Source: Chitinophagaceae bacterium (GTDB taxonomy: Bacteria > Bacteroidota > Bacteroidia > Chitinophagales > Chitinophagaceae). From it: DNA of 64,000 nucleotides. Of this stretch, positions 18,470 through 27,636 are shown one piece after another (within the stretch, counting starts at the first letter, position 1; each line of letters starts with the position of its first letter). The notes under the pieces are model-generated. The model worked only from the letters and a program-made list of their open reading frames with translations, was not told the origin of the DNA and ran no database searches. The translations under genes and the position numbers were made by a program. The stretch covers positions 496,001-560,000 of the forward strand of contig JAFKGQ010000004.1 in NCBI GenBank assembly GCA_017307755.1, in the 5' to 3' direction.

Positions 18470-19399
18470 ATGAACAAAATTGAAGGATTGATCGCGGCGG
18501 CATTTACTCCGTTCTATGAAGATGGCTCCCTTAATATAAGCCTGATCCCGCCCCTGGTGGACAAACTGGTGCAGGATGGCGTCCGCGGCATATTTGTTTG
18601 CGGCAGCAATGGGGAAGGCCCCAATATGACCCTGGATGAACGGAAGCTGGTAGCAGAAGCCTTTGTCAAGGCTGCCGGCGGAAGACTGTTGATCATTGTA
18701 CATGTGGGCCACAGTTGTATTGCCGAAGCAAAGGAACTGGCTGCTCATGCAGCCGCCATCGGCGCCGACGCATTCTCGGCCGTCGCGGCTTTTTACTTCA
18801 AACCATCTTCCGTAGAGAACCTTGTGGACTGCATGGCGGACATCGCCGGCGGAGCGCCCGGCCTGCCTTTTTATTACTATCATATTCCCCATCTCACCGG
18901 CGTAGGCATGGACATGATCGAGTTCCTCCGGCTGGGGGGACGGCGCATACCCAACCTGGCGGGTATAAAATATACGGCGGCCACTATCCAGGAGTATCAA
19001 TCCTGTCTGAATTATAGCCAGGGCAAGTTCGACATCCTGTACGGAGTGGACGAACTGTTGCTGCCGGCGCTGGCGGCGGGTGCAAAGGCTGCCATCGGCA
19101 GTACATATACATTTGCCGCACCGCTGTACCTGCATACCATGGAAGCTTTCCAAAAAGGCGATATGGAAACTGCCCGTCAGCAACATGCCTACCTTGTAGA
19201 AGTGATCCGTATCTTGCTGAAATATCCGCCCATCCCGGGACAGAAAGCTATCATGCAGATGTTGGGCTGGGATATGGGGCCCTGCCGTCTGCCGCTGGCC
19301 ACCCTGGATAAGGAAAGTTTCGACGAATTTTACAGAGAGCTGGATGCCCTGTCCTTTTTTGACAAGGTAGGCTCGCGAAAAATTAAATATCCTGCATGA
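18470..19399 (+). CDS. nanA: N-acetylneuraminate lyase
   Basis: A 309-residue class I aldolase of the DHDPS/NAL family that cleaves N-acetylneuraminate to N-acetylmannosamine and pyruvate in the cytoplasm. FVCGSNGEGPNMTLDERK carries the GxxGE site that binds the pyruvate carboxylate. YYYHIPHLTGV places a Tyr at residue 137, as in the E. coli enzyme, and GIKYT gives the Schiff-base Lys at 167 (E. coli Lys165). The IPxxTGV wording is characteristic of NAL rather than DapA. The stop overlaps the next start (ATGA at 19396-19399). Confidence 0.88.
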   Translation: MNKIEGLIAAAFTPFYEDGSLNISLIPPLVDKLVQDGVRGIFVCGSNGEGPNMTLDERKLVAEAFVKAAGGRLLIIVHVGHSCIAEAKELAAHAAAIGADAFSAVAAFYFKPSSVENLVDCMADIAGGAPGLPFYYYHIPHLTGVGMDMIEFLRLGGRRIPNLAGIKYTAATIQEYQSCLNYSQGKFDILYGVDELLLPALAAGAKAAIGSTYTFAAPLYLHTMEAFQKGDMETARQQHAYLVEVIRILLKYPPIPGQKAIMQMLGWDMGPCRLPLATLDKESFDEFYRELDALSFFDKVGSRKIKYPA

Positions 19400-22300
19400 G
19401 CATATTGAAGAAAATCTTTTTGGCATTCTTATCACTATCAGTAATGACCAGTCGTAGCCAGACACCACAGGAAAAGAACTTTTTTTACTGGGAACAAGTC
19501 AGTCCCTTGCCGGATGCAGATGGGCTTGCCGGCGCTTTTGCAGGTGTAAGCAACGGTGCGCTTATCCTGGCCGGGGGGACCAACTTCCCCGGTGACGGAA
19601 GACCCTGGACGGGCGGCACCAAGACCTGGTATGATAAGATCTATGTCCTCCGGCAACCACACGGCTCCTGGTCGGTTGCCGGCAGACTTCCCCGTCCCCT
19701 GGGATATGGCATCTCGATCACGGGCGCAGGCGGATTGATATGTCTGGGTGGAGGAGATGCAGAACGGGAGTATGCTGCTGCGTTCATATTACGTTACCGC
19801 GGAGGGCGGGTGGTGTCCGAGGAACTGCCGTGGTTGCCTGCACCGATAGCGAATGGATGCGGGGTACTTTTGCATAATCGTATCTATGTGGCCGGCGCTA
19901 TACATGCTCTGGGCGGAGGTACAGAAAATTGTTTCTGGAGTCTCGACCTTGCCGCATCTGTAAAGAAATGGGAAATGCTTCCTCCATTGCCCGGCCCTTC
20001 CCGTACGCTGGCGGCAGCCGGCGCCGGTGAGAATGAGGTATACATTTTTGGAGGTGTGCACATGAAGGATTCCACAAGGGAATATTTAAAAGATTGTTGG
20101 AAATACCAGCCGGGAAAAGGATGGGTACGGGTGGCCGACCTGCCTCATCCCCTGGCTGCGGCGCCTACGCCGGCCTATCAGGCGGGGCAGTCTCACCTGG
20201 TCCTTTTTGGCGGAGATGATGGATCGAAGGCGGCTATGACGAGGGAGTTGAAGAATGATCACCCCGGATTCAGCGATGAGATGCTGGCTTTTAATACCAT
20301 CACGGGAGTCTGGTCGGTGATAGGTAAGATGCCTGTTGACAGGAGGCCCGATGCGGCGGCGAACCCCTATTCCAGCACTTATGCTCCTGTCACCACGCCT
20401 CTGGTGGTCTGGAACGATCAGGTCATCCTTGCCGGCGGTGAAGCCCGTCCCGGCGTGCGCAGCCGGCGGGTGCTTGTGGCTACACCTCATCAGCCTTCCG
20501 GGAAGTTCAGAGGGCTGGACTGGACGGTGATCGCCTGTTATTTTGCCCTGGTCATCGGCATCAGCATCTGGGTTTCGAGGAATATGGGTAAGACAACAGG
20601 GGACTTTTTCCTGGGGGGGCAGAGGATCCCGTGGTGGGCCGCGGGCCTCAGCATTTTCGGCTCCAAGCTCAGCGCCCTTACCTTTATCGCCATTCCTGCA
20701 AAAGCCTATGCTACCGACTGGACCTATATTATGAACAACATTATGATCGTTGCGATAGCGCCCATCGTCACTTTCTTTTATCTGCCTTATTTCAGACGGC
20801 TAAAGCTCACCAGCGTGTATGAGTATTTACGCATCCGTTTCGACAGCCGGGTAAAAATTTTGGGCAGCCTGACCTTTGTTATCTTCCAGCTTAGCCGGCT
20901 GGGAGTAGTGATCTACCTGCCTGCCCTTGTGCTCAGCACCGTGACAGGCATCAATATTTTTACCTGCATCCTGCTGACCACACTGGTTACCACCGCCTAC
21001 AGTGTGGCCGGCGGCATCGAAGCCGTCGTTTGGACCGAGGTCATGCAGGTGTTTGTGTTATTGGGTGGCGCGCTGGCCAGCTTCTTTTTTATTACTTCGC
21101 ATACGGAGGGGGGCTTTTCCGGCTTTTTACAGGAAGCATTTGCCCGGGACAAATTTCGTGTGGCTAACCTGGGATGGAGCATCTCACAGCCTGTCCTCTG
21201 GGTAGTGGCCGTCGGCGCCCTGCTTACCAACCTGGTGACCTATACATCCGATCAGGTGGTAGTACAACGTTATCTCACCACGGCTACCGAAGGAGAAGCA
21301 CGCCGGAGCATCTATACAAATGCGTTGATGGTGATCCCCGCCTCGATCATCTTCTTTGGAGTAGGTACGGCCCTTTGGTACTTTTACCGTCAATATCCGG
21401 GGAATTTAGATCCCAACGGCCGCACGGACGATGTATTTCCCTGGTTTATCTCGCAGCAGCTGCCCGCAGGGCTTTCGGGGCTGGTAATTGCGGGTTTGTT
21501 TGCAGCCACCATGTCCACCATCAGCAGCAGCATGAACTCCATCGCCACGGTGGTGACGACGGATTTTTACAGAACTTATTATAAACAGGCTTCTGACAGG
21601 CAATGTCTCCGATTTGCCCAATGGTTTACGGTAATGCTGGGCATACTGGGATGCGGCATCGCCTGTTACCTGGTCTATCTTCAGAACCCCTCTATCTGGG
21701 ATCAATACCTGAAGATCATCGGATTATTCGGCGGCTGTCTGGCAGGCATGTTCACAGCGGGTATCTTTTTCCCTCGTATCAACAGCCGGGGTATTCTGGC
21801 TGGCTTTGTACTGAGCAGCATCGGGCTTTATTTCCTGCAGCGTTCCGGGGTGGTGAACTTTTTCCTGTACCCGTTGTTCGCCGTGGCCGGATGTTTGCTA
21901 TTCGGTTATCTCTTCAGCCTGGGCGCGGCCCGGAAAGTTGGGGCGATGACGGCGGCTGGCGTGTTGTTGTCCGCCGCTGTCCATGCACAGGCGCCGGGAT
22001 TGAATTATATTTTTAAGAATGGAGAAGACGGATATAGCTGTTTTCGCATACCCTCGCTGATCACGACACAGCATGGCGCTGTGCTTGCTTTTGCCGAAGG
22101 AAGGAAGAACAACTGTGGTGACGCGGGGGACATCGATCTTGTGGTCCGGCGTTCAGAAGATGGTGGCAGGACCTGGGGGCCTCTGCGTGTGATATGGGAT
22201 GACTCGACCAATACCTGTGGTAATCCCACGCCTGTGGTTGATGAGACGACAGGTACTGTTATTTTGTTGTCTACCTGGAATTGGGGCGCTGACAAGGAAA

Positions 22301-23049
22301 AGGCTATCAAGAACCGTAGTTCTGTCAATACGCGGCGGGTCTTTATGTTGTCGTCATCTGATGATGGGGGCAGCTGGAGCGTGCCCAGAGAGATCACGGC
22401 CAGCGTAAAGCTGCCGGACTGGACGTGGTATGCCACAGGCCCGGGCCGGGGGATACAGATCATCCGGGGCCGGAAGAAGGGACGATTGGTCATTCCCTGC
22501 AACCATGAAGAGGCAGGGGCCGGAAGAAATTATTCTCATGTTATCTGGTCAGATGATCATGGCAAAACCTGGACACTGGGCGGGATTGCGCAGGACAGTA
22601 CCAATGAATCCACCGTGGCGGAGCTTTCCAATGGCCGTCTGATGCTGAATATGCGTAATACGGGTAAGACGCGGTATAGACAGATCGCCATCAGCAGGAA
22701 TGCCGGCAGGAAATTCTCGTCTGCCGTGCCCGACAGTACGTTGGTCGAGCCGGTGTGTGAAGGCAACCTGCTGGCCTTTCGGGCTGCTGACGGGCGACAG
22801 GGGCTGGCCTTTTCGAATCCCGCAAGCGCTATAGGACGGGTCAATATGACCGTGAGAGTCAGCTATGACGATGGCCGGACATGGCCATTACAACGGCTGT
22901 TGTATGAAGGCCCCTCCGCGTATTCGTGTTTGACTATATTGCCGGACGGACGGTTATCTTGTCTTTACGAGGCGGGTAAACTGCGGCCGTATGAGGGCAT
23001 TGTGTTCGCAACGATTGGTTGGGATGAGCTAAAACCACTGGCGCCATGA
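19396..23049 (+). CDS. Three-part fusion: Kelch mutarotase (NanM-like), sodium/solute symporter and sialidase
   Basis: One uninterrupted 1217-residue frame. Residues 1-25 are a signal peptide (ILKKIFLAFLSLSVMTSRSQ). About 25-365 is a Kelch propeller like NanM, which interconverts sialic acid anomers (WEQVSPLPDADGLAGAFAG, then ILAGGTNFPG, several IYVFGG-like blades). About 374-845 is an SSS-family symporter (LDWTVIACYFALVIGISIWV; GGQRIPWWAAGLSIFGSKLS), about 13 helices. Residues ~846-863 (RKVGAMTAAGVLLSAAVHAQ) look like a signal peptide or extra helix. About 864-1217 is a GH33 sialidase: FRIP at 883-886, EGRKNNCGDAGDIDLV, four Asp boxes near 919, 986, 1050 and 1154, NESTVAEL, and AYSCL/CLYE for the Tyr-Glu pair. 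Kelch-SSS fusions exist in this phylum; the third part is unusual. An in-frame ATG at 21946 could start the sialidase alone. Confidence 0.9.
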   Translation: MSILKKIFLAFLSLSVMTSRSQTPQEKNFFYWEQVSPLPDADGLAGAFAGVSNGALILAGGTNFPGDGRPWTGGTKTWYDKIYVLRQPHGSWSVAGRLPRPLGYGISITGAGGLICLGGGDAEREYAAAFILRYRGGRVVSEELPWLPAPIANGCGVLLHNRIYVAGAIHALGGGTENCFWSLDLAASVKKWEMLPPLPGPSRTLAAAGAGENEVYIFGGVHMKDSTREYLKDCWKYQPGKGWVRVADLPHPLAAAPTPAYQAGQSHLVLFGGDDGSKAAMTRELKNDHPGFSDEMLAFNTITGVWSVIGKMPVDRRPDAAANPYSSTYAPVTTPLVVWNDQVILAGGEARPGVRSRRVLVATPHQPSGKFRGLDWTVIACYFALVIGISIWVSRNMGKTTGDFFLGGQRIPWWAAGLSIFGSKLSALTFIAIPAKAYATDWTYIMNNIMIVAIAPIVTFFYLPYFRRLKLTSVYEYLRIRFDSRVKILGSLTFVIFQLSRLGVVIYLPALVLSTVTGINIFTCILLTTLVTTAYSVAGGIEAVVWTEVMQVFVLLGGALASFFFITSHTEGGFSGFLQEAFARDKFRVANLGWSISQPVLWVVAVGALLTNLVTYTSDQVVVQRYLTTATEGEARRSIYTNALMVIPASIIFFGVGTALWYFYRQYPGNLDPNGRTDDVFPWFISQQLPAGLSGLVIAGLFAATMSTISSSMNSIATVVTTDFYRTYYKQASDRQCLRFAQWFTVMLGILGCGIACYLVYLQNPSIWDQYLKIIGLFGGCLAGMFTAGIFFPRINSRGILAGFVLSSIGLYFLQRSGVVNFFLYPLFAVAGCLLFGYLFSLGAARKVGAMTAAGVLLSAAVHAQAPGLNYIFKNGEDGYSCFRIPSLITTQHGAVLAFAEGRKNNCGDAGDIDLVVRRSEDGGRTWGPLRVIWDDSTNTCGNPTPVVDETTGTVILLSTWNWGADKEKAIKNRSSVNTRRVFMLSSSDDGGSWSVPREITASVKLPDWTWYATGPGRGIQIIRGRKKGRLVIPCNHEEAGAGRNYSHVIWSDDHGKTWTLGGIAQDSTNESTVAELSNGRLMLNMRNTGKTRYRQIAISRNAGRKFSSAVPDSTLVEPVCEGNLLAFRAADGRQGLAFSNPASAIGRVNMTVRVSYDDGRTWPLQRLLYEGPSAYSCLTILPDGRLSCLYEAGKLRPYEGIVFATIGWDELKPLAP

Positions 23050-23972
23050 GTACGCTGACAGCAGGAAATCTTCGCGGGAACTGGGGAACATTATTATTGC
23101 CTATCGATGCGGATGAGCATATCAATTATGATAAATTAGGGGAGGAATTGGACCTGCTTATATCTGTCGGACCGGACGGTATCTATTCCAACGGCACCGC
23201 AGGAGAGTTTCACAATCAGACGGAAGATGAGTTTCTCCGGGTGCAGGAGCTGATGGCAGAGAAATGTCATCGCAGCGGTATACCTTTCCAGATCGGCGCC
23301 AGCCATCCAAGTCCTGTCGTTATGTTGGAAAGAGTGCGCCGAACCATCGCATTGCGGCCTTCGGCTTTTCAGGTCATCCTGCCCGACTGGGTGGCGGCTG
23401 GCCCGGACGAACAGACCCCCTTTTTACGCCGTATAGCCGAAGCCGCGGAGAATATTCCGCTGGTATTGTATAATCCACCTCATGCAAAGTCGGTGCTACA
23501 GCCACATGAGCTTGCTTTGTTATCAGCCGCTGTGCCGCAGATGATCGGGGTTAAAACAGGGGCAGGGGATCACCGGTGGTATGCAGCCATGCGGCCTTTT
23601 GCAAATGACCTGTCGGTATTTGTCCCGGGGCACTTGCTGGCGACAGGCGTAAAGCAGGAAGTGGCTGCCGGCGCTTATTCCAATGTAGCCTGTCTGAGCC
23701 CCGCGGGTTCGCAGGACTGGTGGCGGCTGATGCAAACCGACCTGGCGGAGGCGCTGCGCATACAGCAGCGCATCGGGGAATTTTTCGATCGTTGTATCCT
23801 GCCCTTTAAACAGGCCGGTTATTCCAATCCCGCCCTCGACAAATTCCTGGCGGCGGTGGGAGGATGGGGCAGCGTCGGCACTCGTCTGCGATGGCCTTAT
23901 AAATGGATAGATGAGGGAGAGGCGGCTGCTGCGAGGGCTGTCGCAAAATCATTGTTACCTGAATTCTTCTAA
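23046..23972 (+). CDS. Second DHDPS/NAL-family aldolase
   Basis: A 308-residue TIM-barrel aldolase, start overlapping the fusion gene's stop (ATGA). It has GIYSNGTAGEF in place of the usual GxTGE, LVLYNPPHAKSVL (Tyr of the YNP motif) and IGVKTG with the Schiff-base Lys at 170. It lacks the YYHIPxxTGV block of true neuraminate lyases, so it is a paralogue with a different substrate rather than a second NanA. Candidates are a modified sialic acid, a keto-deoxy sugar acid or another 2-keto acid; the sequence does not decide. Its place inside the operon ties it to sialic-acid use. Confidence 0.8.
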   Translation: MSTLTAGNLRGNWGTLLLPIDADEHINYDKLGEELDLLISVGPDGIYSNGTAGEFHNQTEDEFLRVQELMAEKCHRSGIPFQIGASHPSPVVMLERVRRTIALRPSAFQVILPDWVAAGPDEQTPFLRRIAEAAENIPLVLYNPPHAKSVLQPHELALLSAAVPQMIGVKTGAGDHRWYAAMRPFANDLSVFVPGHLLATGVKQEVAAGAYSNVACLSPAGSQDWWRLMQTDLAEALRIQQRIGEFFDRCILPFKQAGYSNPALDKFLAAVGGWGSVGTRLRWPYKWIDEGEAAAARAVAKSLLPEFF

Positions 23973-23973
23973 T

Positions 23974-25380
23974 ATGCGTAGTGTATTTTTATTGGTTCTT
24001 CTCTGCTGTTCGCTGGCTGGTCTTGGGGAGGTTAGCCTGCCTGCCATCATTGCTTCGAATATGGTGCTACAGCGGCAATCGGACGTATTGTTGTGGGGAA
24101 GGGCGACAGCCGGATCGAAGGTGACGGTGGTCCCTTCCTGGGATCATAAAGTATATGGAGTTACGGCCGGTGGGGACGGAGCATGGAAAGTAATGGTAAA
24201 GACACCGGGGGCCGGGGGACCCTATAGTATCAGGTTCTCTGATGGGAAAGCCGTGACGCTGAACAATATCCTCATCGGCGAGGTCTGGTTATGCAGCGGT
24301 CAGTCCAATATGGAAATGCCCGTGAAAGGCTTTAAGAACCAGCCTGTACTGGGATCGACGCGATTGCTGATGGATGCCGACAACCCGCAGATACGTCTTT
24401 TCCGGCTGGAAAGGGCGCAGTCCCGGACACCACAGACGGACTGCAAGGCCACAGGCTGGCAGGATGCCAATACCGCCAGCGTAACAGACTTCAGCGCTGT
24501 CGGTTATCAATATGCGAAGATATTGCAGGAAAAGCTAAAAGTACCCGTGGGCGTCATCATGACCACCTGGGGTGGAACTGTCATCGAGGCGTGGATGGAT
24601 CAGCAGAGCCTGGCATCGTTCCCGGGTATTAAGGTGCTGAATGCGGATGACACGGCAAAGATCTTTAAGAATGAGCCCACCGTGCTCTACAACGCCATGG
24701 TCCATCCGTTGGTGGGCTATGGTATAAAAGGCGTCATCTGGTACCAGGGTGAGCAAAACAGACCGAACCCCGACGTCTATGACAGCCTGCTGGTGACCAT
24801 GGTGAAAGAGTGGCGACGGCTTTGGGGTAGGGGAGACTGGCCTTTTTATTATGTACAGATAGCACCCTATGGCTACAACGACAAACTGGGTCCGGCAGCC
24901 CCCCTTCGGGAGGCTCAGCTAAAAGCGCTGCCTCGTATTCCTCATGCCGGCATGGTGGTGAGCGTGGATGCGGGCGAGCAGCGGAGTATTCATCCCGCGG
25001 ATAAAACCGTCATCAGCGAGCGTCTGGCCTGCTGGGCCCTGGCGGATACCTATAACCGTGTTGGACTGCCTCATATCAGTCCAACCTATCGCAGCATGAA
25101 GGCCGAAAAGGATGGCATTGCCATTAGTTTTAACGATGCGTCCAACGGCCTCACCTCTTTTGGAAAAACGCTGACGGCTTTTGAAGTGGCAGGTGACGAT
25201 AAAGTATTCTATCCTGCAAAAGCAAAGATCACCGGGAATGGTATCATCGTCTGGTCCGACAGCGTCAGTACACCCGTGGCTGCCCGTTATGCATGGAAGG
25301 ATTGGGTGATCGGCGATCTTTACAATACAGAAGGTCTTCCTGTTGCTCCTTTCCGGACAGATGACTGGAGTCTGAAATGA
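23974..25380 (+). CDS. Sialate O-acetylesterase
   Basis: A 468-residue exported SASA-family esterase that removes O-acetyl groups from sialic acids so that sialidase and lyase can act. After a signal peptide (SVFLLVLLCCSLAGLGEV) come SNMVLQRQSDVLLWGRA, a domain typical of the family, the catalytic LCSGQSNMEMP block (Ser111), GVIWYQGEQNRP and SIHPADK with the likely catalytic Asp/His. I took ATG 23974, one base after the preceding stop; an earlier in-frame ATG at 23911 lies inside the upstream gene and lacks a signal peptide. Last gene of the operon. Confidence 0.9.
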   Translation: MRSVFLLVLLCCSLAGLGEVSLPAIIASNMVLQRQSDVLLWGRATAGSKVTVVPSWDHKVYGVTAGGDGAWKVMVKTPGAGGPYSIRFSDGKAVTLNNILIGEVWLCSGQSNMEMPVKGFKNQPVLGSTRLLMDADNPQIRLFRLERAQSRTPQTDCKATGWQDANTASVTDFSAVGYQYAKILQEKLKVPVGVIMTTWGGTVIEAWMDQQSLASFPGIKVLNADDTAKIFKNEPTVLYNAMVHPLVGYGIKGVIWYQGEQNRPNPDVYDSLLVTMVKEWRRLWGRGDWPFYYVQIAPYGYNDKLGPAAPLREAQLKALPRIPHAGMVVSVDAGEQRSIHPADKTVISERLACWALADTYNRVGLPHISPTYRSMKAEKDGIAISFNDASNGLTSFGKTLTAFEVAGDDKVFYPAKAKITGNGIIVWSDSVSTPVAARYAWKDWVIGDLYNTEGLPVAPFRTDDWSLK

Positions 25381-25387
25381 TCGTCTG

Positions 25388-26407
25388 TTATAATTCGACC
25401 AGCACGCCTTCCTGTTGCGCGTCTTTCTGTGTATAGGTCACCCCATCCACTTTCAGACCGTCCTTATTCAACAGGGTGATGATACCGCCTTTTTGAGATA
25501 ATTGCGCACCATTGCCGGTGAGCTTTACTTTTAGCGTATCGCCTGCCGGGACGGTGAGATTGCCAAGGGTATCCTTCTTCTTTTGTTTGTCGGCTATCTG
25601 CCAGCCGGAAAGATTGATATCCACAGCGCCTTTATTTAGCAGGATAACATATTCCTTTCCGGGATCGTCGCCTTTGGGATTTACCATGGCGGCAATGATC
25701 CTGAGGGGCGTGTCGTTCTCGGGTTGTCCCGGGTCGGTTGGCGACAGATTGTTCAGCGGGTTGCCCGTTACATCATCCGTATGGAAGGACTGGGATTGGA
25801 AGGCGGTAAAGACGGCTGCCCACCGGCCCCGGGAAGGAAAGTGGAAAATGAGCCCGCCATCCTGGTAGGGACCGTTGTCCTTTAAATAATTGCCGGGGGG
25901 ATTACCCTGGTTCATATGTATATCATGTATGCCTGTGCTGGGGTCGATCTCCGGGAAATACTGATCTGGTTTGGTGTCCACCCAATGCTGCCCGAACGCA
26001 TAGACGACGGCATCATCATCCGCAATGGCCTGCTGTACAAAAAGGTCCAGTTTGTCATTGAGGTCGTTATTGTCCCCCGGAACGTTGGAGGGCAGAGGGA
26101 CCATCTGTGCTACGTCGAATAAATTACCGCGGATAAAATCCAGCGCCAGACCGTCAGGTTTGGAAGGAAGGGGGGTAAAGGCATCCGGCAGACCCGCCTG
26201 CAGGAGCGCATCGGTAATGGCATGGTGAAAATCATCGTCCGCATAGAACAGTACCTGGCTGGGCGCTTCGCTCGACTGGGTGTTGATGGCTATACGGTGA
26301 GGATCGTCGCCCTCATTGATAAGGATCTGGTAGTGCTCGCTGTTCTTTGTAGCTAAGATGCGTTGGGAGGCTTTTCCTTTAAGGACGCCATAATCTTTGA
26401 TTGGCAT
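25388..26407 (-). CDS. DUF2278 (YukJ-like) protein with a C-terminal lamin-tail domain
   Basis: A 339-residue protein without a signal peptide. The first ~215 residues match the DUF2278/YukJ family (IKDYGVLKGKASQRIL; later VYAFGQHWVD, IHDIHMNQGNP and GLIFHFPSRGRWAAVFTAFQ), of unknown function. Residues ~235-339 form a lamin-tail-like immunoglobulin fold (IIAAMVNPKGDDPGKEYVIL, then NLSGWQIADKQ), a domain often found on secreted or nucleic-acid-related bacterial proteins. It converges on the esterase gene (seven bases between stops). No function is assigned. Confidence 0.8.
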   Translation of the reverse strand: MPIKDYGVLKGKASQRILATKNSEHYQILINEGDDPHRIAINTQSSEAPSQVLFYADDDFHHAITDALLQAGLPDAFTPLPSKPDGLALDFIRGNLFDVAQMVPLPSNVPGDNNDLNDKLDLFVQQAIADDDAVVYAFGQHWVDTKPDQYFPEIDPSTGIHDIHMNQGNPPGNYLKDNGPYQDGGLIFHFPSRGRWAAVFTAFQSQSFHTDDVTGNPLNNLSPTDPGQPENDTPLRIIAAMVNPKGDDPGKEYVILLNKGAVDINLSGWQIADKQKKKDTLGNLTVPAGDTLKVKLTGNGAQLSQKGGIITLLNKDGLKVDGVTYTQKDAQQEGVLVEL

Positions 26408-26476
26408 AGAATAGGTTTTTTGTTCCGCTCCGGCAAGTTATTTCATTCCGCCTGCAAAAAAAACCGTGGAAATACC

Positions 26477-26680
26477 CTAATTCTCCTTTATACATTCCCC
26501 TTCCATCAGCCATTTGGATAGCCCCTTTCCACGGTGCCCCTCATCGATAAACACATCTCCCAGGTAGGCAACGGTAGCAAAGTCCGAAACGATCCGTGCA
26601 AAACCCACTTGCCGGGTATCGTGGAATACTCCAAAGTTCAGGGAGTTCTCTATGGACCGATGTACAACTTCCATTTGCAT
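26477..26680 (-). pseudogene. GNAT acetyltransferase remnant
   Basis: A 67-codon frame whose middle reads SIENSLNFGVFHDTRQVGFARIVSD and AYLGDVFIDEGHRGKGLSKWLME, the acetyl-CoA binding core (R/Q-x-x-G-x-G/A) of a well-known ~135-residue GNAT family. The usual N-terminal ~20 residues are missing because the methyltransferase gene ends five bases upstream, and everything after the pantetheine-binding loop is replaced by GECIKEN and a stop. Only ~70 bases remain before the next gene, too few for the lost half. It is most likely a decayed gene. Confidence 0.7.
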
Positions 26681-26684
26681 ATGA

Positions 26685-27482
26685 TCATTTTATTCCCACC
26701 GTCATTATCTTATGACTTTGCATGGGGTACTGCTCCATCAGTTCAGCTGTCAGAAGCAATCTTTCCTTCTTTTTTTCGTCCTTTATCACCTCTTCCAGGT
26801 CCGGCATATTTCCGGCCGGACCTAACACACCATAAGAACCCGTTACCTGTAATCCGACCTGTCTGAATTCATCTTCGATCTCTTCCTGCAAATGGAAATA
26901 GGCGCTGATAAAAGTCTTATTTTTCAAATTACGGTTATCCCTGAACCCCGTTCTAACTTCCCCGAGGACCATTTCGAAATAATCATCATTAAAAACTTCC
27001 CTCGATGACAGCGCATAGTGAAGTCCGGCAAACCTGGAGATAGTAAAACCCAACAGCCGGCCACCGGGCTTCAACACCCTTCCTGCTTCCCGCAAGACCT
27101 GCAGCCTTTCCTCTTTTGCGGGAAGATGGTACAGAGGACCGTTGAGCAGGACCAGGTCGGCTGTATTATCCCTATAACGAAGGTTCCGGGCATCCTCAAC
27201 GCCGATGGAAACGATATTGTCCGTATTACCGTGCCTGCTTTCAAACAAGGCGACGTGGTGGGGGACAATGTCGGAATAGTGTACCTGGTATCCCATTGCC
27301 GCCAGCCAGACCGAATAAGGACCCGTGCCGGCGCCGATGTCAAAAATGACAGCCCGTGGGAAAGGAATATGCCGGAGTATCAGCCGTTGGGTATGCTGTT
27401 CTTCTAATCTTCCGAATGCATTCTTTAAGCGGCTGTCCTCATCAAAGCGGAGATAGTTGTCGATAATCTCTTCTTTTGTCAT
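26685..27482 (-). CDS. Class I SAM-dependent methyltransferase
   Basis: A 265-residue Rossmann-fold methyltransferase. AVIFDIGAGTGPYSVWLAAMG is motif I, the SAM-binding glycine loop near residue 48; YSDIVPHHVALFE is motif II, and DLVLLNGPLYHLPAKEERL motif IV. VLKPGGRLLGF follows as motif VI. The substrate is not evident; relatives act on small molecules. The ATG at 27482 is preferred; an upstream GTG at 27515 would add 11 residues without family resemblance. Confidence 0.85.
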   Translation of the reverse strand: MTKEEIIDNYLRFDEDSRLKNAFGRLEEQHTQRLILRHIPFPRAVIFDIGAGTGPYSVWLAAMGYQVHYSDIVPHHVALFESRHGNTDNIVSIGVEDARNLRYRDNTADLVLLNGPLYHLPAKEERLQVLREAGRVLKPGGRLLGFTISRFAGLHYALSSREVFNDDYFEMVLGEVRTGFRDNRNLKNKTFISAYFHLQEEIEDEFRQVGLQVTGSYGVLGPAGNMPDLEEVIKDEKKKERLLLTAELMEQYPMQSHKIMTVGIK

Positions 27483-27590
27483 GCCGCAATTTCGGAATTT
27501 TAATGATTTACCCACCGGACAATGATTGTTCGATTCCGATACATGGCCGGGTGATGGCTTTCTTATAAGGGATTTATTTTCATCGTGTTA

Positions 27591-27598
27591 TAACTTTG
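27591..27598 (+). promoter_or_regulatory. -7 promoter element of the FtsX-type permease gene
   Basis: TAACTTTG fits TAnnTTTG exactly and lies 38 bases before the ATG at 27637. No clear TTTG is seen at the -33 distance. Confidence 0.5.
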
Positions 27599-27636
27599 GA
27601 ATGAAATTTTGTCTATATATTAAAAAAACAGCCATC

